From: Bacteroidota bacterium
GTDB lineage: Bacteria; Bacteroidota; Bacteroidia; Chitinophagales; Saprospiraceae
Direction of reading: 5' to 3'
Length of the DNA: 46,492 bases
Assembly: GCA_963169325.1 (NCBI GenBank)
Contig: CAUJEY010000300.1
Location: 1-46,492, forward strand
Numbering within the stretch: position 1 is the first letter of the stretch; each line of letters starts with the position of its first letter. This document shows positions 43,978 through 46,492 of this stretch, piece by piece. The position numbers and the translations under genes are program-made. Below the pieces are notes generated by a model. The model worked only from the letters and a program-made list of their open reading frames with translations. It was not told the origin of the DNA and made no database searches.

Positions 43978-45072
43978 TCAAAACCTTCGTATAGCACGGA
44001 CCCGGAATGTGGAAGTTTTGGCAGACGAACTCTGTGTGCCATCGCTGAAGTTTTGCGACCGGGCAGTAGTACTGCTCACCGCGCTGGAACTCCAATAGGC
44101 GGCATTTCCAAAACCGCCCAAGCCGGCGACTTTCAGGTTATCGTACATGAGGTCCAGTTCATCCTGGCTGGGCAGGAACCAATCGCTGTAGCCGTTGAGC
44201 ACCAGTTCGTCGCATAGCCGGGCCGCGATACCAGCCGTGGCGCAGCTGTCTTTGTCCACAATGGAAGCGGTGTTGGCCTCGCCACAGCCGCGTTTGGTGC
44301 CATAAGCATGGGTCATGGGCGTACCCGAGCAGCCCCATTCGGCACCCGTGGACTGGTCGTTCAGCGCCGCCACCAGGCCGTGCTGGCCTTTGGCATCTAC
44401 ATAAAAAATGATGCCCCCGGCATACTGCTCGCCGACCTGCCGAACGCTACCGGTGATGTGCTGCCAAAGCGCTCCGTCGAAATAATAAAACCCCTTGATC
44501 TTGTCGGTCTGGAAAACCAGCGTGCCGATGTCGGGCGTAGCGATGGCTCTTTTTTGTGCGTCGGTCATGCGGGGGATCAGCAGCCCTTTTGTCGTAGCCG
44601 TAATGTCGAGCAGCGCAGAAGCATTTGGGCTTACGGTGCCAATGCCAACTGCTCCACCAGACGTGAATTCATTGCCGGAGCCCAGTAGTGCCAATCCTGC
44701 GGGCGCTGCTGTCAGGCGGGGGCGGGGCATGTACTCGGCTCCGGAACCACTGCCGAGACTTACGCCTAGGTAGTAGGCCTGGTCGAACGGAGCGTTGAGT
44801 GGCGTGCCCGAGCCAAGGACAATATTGTACTTGCCGCCGGTGACTTTAACGCTGTCGAAGGTGTCACCCCAGACGGAATCAACCAGGGCTGTGCTGGTGG
44901 CGCTTTTCCAGAGTTTGAAGGTAAGTTGGTAAAAGCTGTCAGGAGCGGCCTGGCCGTTGTCCTGTATGAGAATACCCTGGAGCGACAGGCTTGCGTTTTG
45001 GGCGTTGCCGGATGTTCCGGTGAACATCAAAGCGAGCACAAACACGAAGAGGGCGTGGACTATTTTTTTCAT
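43978..45072 (-). CDS. Secreted Lcl/DUF1566-domain protein, copy 2
   Basis: A 364-residue protein. The ATG at 45072 gives a clear signal peptide (MKKIVHALFVFVLALMFTG...). The N-terminal part (about 25-130: ASLSLQGILIQDNGQAAPDS, YQLTFKLWKSATST) is a beta domain shared with its neighbour. A linker with GIGTVSPNASALLDITATTK follows, as in tail-fibre and collagen-like proteins. The C-terminal Lcl/DUF1566 domain is at about 230-364 (GYSDWFLPSQDELDLMYDNL, AYWSSSAVSS, FRVRAIRRF). No T9SS domain or lipobox is visible, so export ends in the periplasm or relies on a partner. It is paralogous to the gene at 45116 and separated from it by 43 bases. Confidence 0.88.
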   Translation of the reverse strand: MKKIVHALFVFVLALMFTGTSGNAQNASLSLQGILIQDNGQAAPDSFYQLTFKLWKSATSTALVDSVWGDTFDSVKVTGGKYNIVLGSGTPLNAPFDQAYYLGVSLGSGSGAEYMPRPRLTAAPAGLALLGSGNEFTSGGAVGIGTVSPNASALLDITATTKGLLIPRMTDAQKRAIATPDIGTLVFQTDKIKGFYYFDGALWQHITGSVRQVGEQYAGGIIFYVDAKGQHGLVAALNDQSTGAEWGCSGTPMTHAYGTKRGCGEANTASIVDKDSCATAGIAARLCDELVLNGYSDWFLPSQDELDLMYDNLKVAGLGGFGNAAYWSSSAVSSTTARSQNFSDGTQSSSAKTSTFRVRAIRRF

Positions 45073-45115
45073 AAAAAGGGAAGTTGCTTGTGTGTTGGGA
45101 GCAAGGCGGTTACGG

Positions 45116-46270
45116 TCAAAATGCCCGTATCGGGCGCACTCGTTTGTTGTTTGTTTTTTCGGTGGAATTGATGGCGCCACTGCCGAAGTTCATGTACCAG
45201 GCCTCATCGGAATCGCTGAACTTGCTGGACGAGCTCCAATAATCGGAGGAGTCGTTCATGGACGCTACAAAGTTGCCGATACCCTGCAAGCGCAGGTTTT
45301 GGTACATCAAATTGAGTTCGTCCAAGGACGGCAAAAACCAGTCGCTGTAGCCGTCGGTGACCAATTCATGGCAGACGTATGCCGCCCGCAAATCTTCTTT
45401 GTCATCGGTCTGGTCCATCATAGTTCGGGTGTTTTCATATCCGGTCCCGATGGCGGTTCCACTGGCTTCGCTCGCACTGCTGGCATTGGAAGAGGCCCAG
45501 TACCAGGTACTGCCCGGCCCCATGGAAGGCGACACTGTTACGTCGGCCGGCGCCGCCACCAAGCCGTGCTGGCCGGTTTCGTCCACATAAAAAACATATC
45601 CGCCCTCGTGCAGCGTGCCGAGTTGAATTGGGGCCACGTTCAGGCCGGAAACTTGTTGCCAGGCTGCGCCGTTTCGGAAATAAAACCCTGGATCGCTATT
45701 GTTTTGAAAAATAAGCAGGCCGTCTGCCGGGGAAGCAATCGCGTTGCGTTGAGCAAGCGACATGCGGGGAATCAGTAATCCCTTAGAGGCTGATTCCATG
45801 GCGAGCAGGGCGCTGGTGGTATCGGGCCGGGTGGCGCCGATGCCCATGGGACCGCTGTTGGGCAGGATATTGTTTTGACCTTGAAGTGACAGCACGAAAG
45901 GCGCCGAGGTAAGCATAGGCCGGGGCTGCAACTCTGAGCCGGCGCTCATGCTGATGCCGAGGTAATACGTTTGGTCGAAGGGCACGTTGAGCGGTTGCGG
46001 CCCGGTGCCGAGGAGGACGTTGTACACGCCGCCCGTGATCTCCACGTCGGTGAAGGAATCTTCCCAAACCTTGTCGGAGACAGCCGTGCTGGTAGGGTCT
46101 TTCCAGAGTTTGAATTTGAGCGTGTACACGCCGTCGTCCACGGCTTTGCCATCGTTTTTGCGCAGCACGCCCTGCACGGACAAAACGGCAGACTGGGCGC
46201 CGAGCGCCGAAGCGAATGCCAAAAAGAGCACGAGGGCACAAGTTGCAGATATAAAGGAAGTTGTTTTCAT
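45116..46270 (-). CDS. Secreted Lcl/DUF1566-domain protein, copy 1
   Basis: A 384-residue protein; the ATG at 46270 starts a signal peptide (MKTTSFISATCALVLFLAFA, cleaved after GAQ). The domain order is the same as in the following gene: AVLSVQGVLRKNDGKAVDDG and YTLKFKLWKDPTSTAV near the N-terminus, a linker with GIGATRPDTTSALLAMESAS, and an Lcl domain with GYSDWFLPSLDELNLMYQNL, YWSSSSKFSD and KRVRPIRAF. The two proteins are alike along their whole length but well diverged, indicating an old tandem duplication. It is first gene of the three-gene operon. It lacks a sorting domain and may work with the giant LamG protein; this is inference from position only. Confidence 0.88.
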   Translation of the reverse strand: MKTTSFISATCALVLFLAFASALGAQSAVLSVQGVLRKNDGKAVDDGVYTLKFKLWKDPTSTAVSDKVWEDSFTDVEITGGVYNVLLGTGPQPLNVPFDQTYYLGISMSAGSELQPRPMLTSAPFVLSLQGQNNILPNSGPMGIGATRPDTTSALLAMESASKGLLIPRMSLAQRNAIASPADGLLIFQNNSDPGFYFRNGAAWQQVSGLNVAPIQLGTLHEGGYVFYVDETGQHGLVAAPADVTVSPSMGPGSTWYWASSNASSASEASGTAIGTGYENTRTMMDQTDDKEDLRAAYVCHELVTDGYSDWFLPSLDELNLMYQNLRLQGIGNFVASMNDSSDYWSSSSKFSDSDEAWYMNFGSGAINSTEKTNNKRVRPIRAF

Positions 46271-46492
46271 AGGAAGAGACAATACGGTGATTGATTCGAT
46301 AGAATAATCCTTCCTGGTTTGAAAAACACTGGAAGGATTGTGACATCATTAAGAGCATGTTGGGGATTTTCTGCCGGAGCCAAAAACGAGGGCTTTTTTC
46401 GTCAGTTTTCGCGTTTTTGAAGGAGCATAGCGGGGACTACGTGACTGAAAAAAGGTGAAAAATGGCGAAAAAAGAACTGTTTTGGGCCCGGC
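46271..46492. other. Upstream region of the Lcl/LamG operon, no gene seen
   Basis: It contains an inverted repeat, AATCCTTCC (46306-46314) and GGAAGGATT (46331-46339), with a 16-base loop, about 36 bases before the first gene's start; it could be an operator or leader hairpin. No clear TAnnTTTG promoter element was found by eye. The outermost 120 bases show no coding pattern. Confidence 0.4.

Overview
The window looks like chromosomal DNA of a Bacteroidota bacterium, most likely Saprospiraceae or a related lineage. The evidence is several secreted proteins ending in type IX secretion (T9SS) sorting domains: type A on the GH10 enzyme, the beta-propeller protein and the giant LamG protein, and a type B (gliding-motility CHU_C) end on the protein at 13.4 kb. 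An OMP_b-brl_3 outer-membrane receptor and tandem-FtsX permease architecture fit the same group. No rRNA, tRNA or CRISPR array was seen. Genes are mostly GC-moderate to rich, with distinctly AT-rich accessory stretches at 0.2-0.75, 7.6-13.3 and 33-36.5 kb.

Layout. 0-1.7 kb is debris: the tail of an IS5-like transposase, a 5'-truncated SprT-like metallopeptidase and nested inverted repeats. 1.76-7.3 kb carries a Uma2 endonuclease-fold gene, a secreted GH10 xylanase-like enzyme and an FtsX/MacB-type permease. 7.6-13.3 kb is an AT-rich accessory block (membrane protein, aldo/keto reductase, two small unknowns, SDR dehydrogenase, Crp/Fnr regulator) punctuated by three copies of one intergenic repeat. 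13.4-15.5 kb encodes a T9SS type B surface protein.

15.5-24.2 kb is a minus-strand redox cluster: GMC oxidoreductase, a fused FeS-NrfD subunit, a molybdopterin catalytic subunit and a SulP anion transporter. The catalytic subunit lacks a Tat signal, so the enzyme probably faces the cytoplasm. Together with SulP this suggests oxidation of a sulfur compound (for example sulfite to sulfate) with electrons passed to quinone, but the substrate is inferred. 24.2-30.8 kb holds an orphan XisI, an APC amino-acid permease, an outer-membrane receptor, a small membrane protein and YifB/ComM.

30.8-36.9 kb is a rearranged region. A REP-associated transposase (RAYT) is cut off at a copy of its probable cognate palindrome. 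A DUF2177-DUF1295 pair follows. Next comes a roughly 3.7 kb segment bounded by a 165-bp direct repeat of the DUF1295 3' end. It contains a second, synonymously diverged yifB 3' end, other gene fragments, an AraC-type membrane regulator and a secreted beta-propeller protein. 36.9-46.3 kb is a three-gene minus-strand operon: two paralogous secreted Lcl/DUF1566 proteins followed by a 2339-residue LamG-containing T9SS surface protein.

The most striking non-coding feature is the number of long, often perfect inverted repeats between genes (arms of about 23-51 bp). They have unrelated sequences but similar architecture, with arms often built of short tandem iterations. A second family, of bipartite palindromes, occurs both at 0.8-1.7 kb and around the RAYT at 31 kb.
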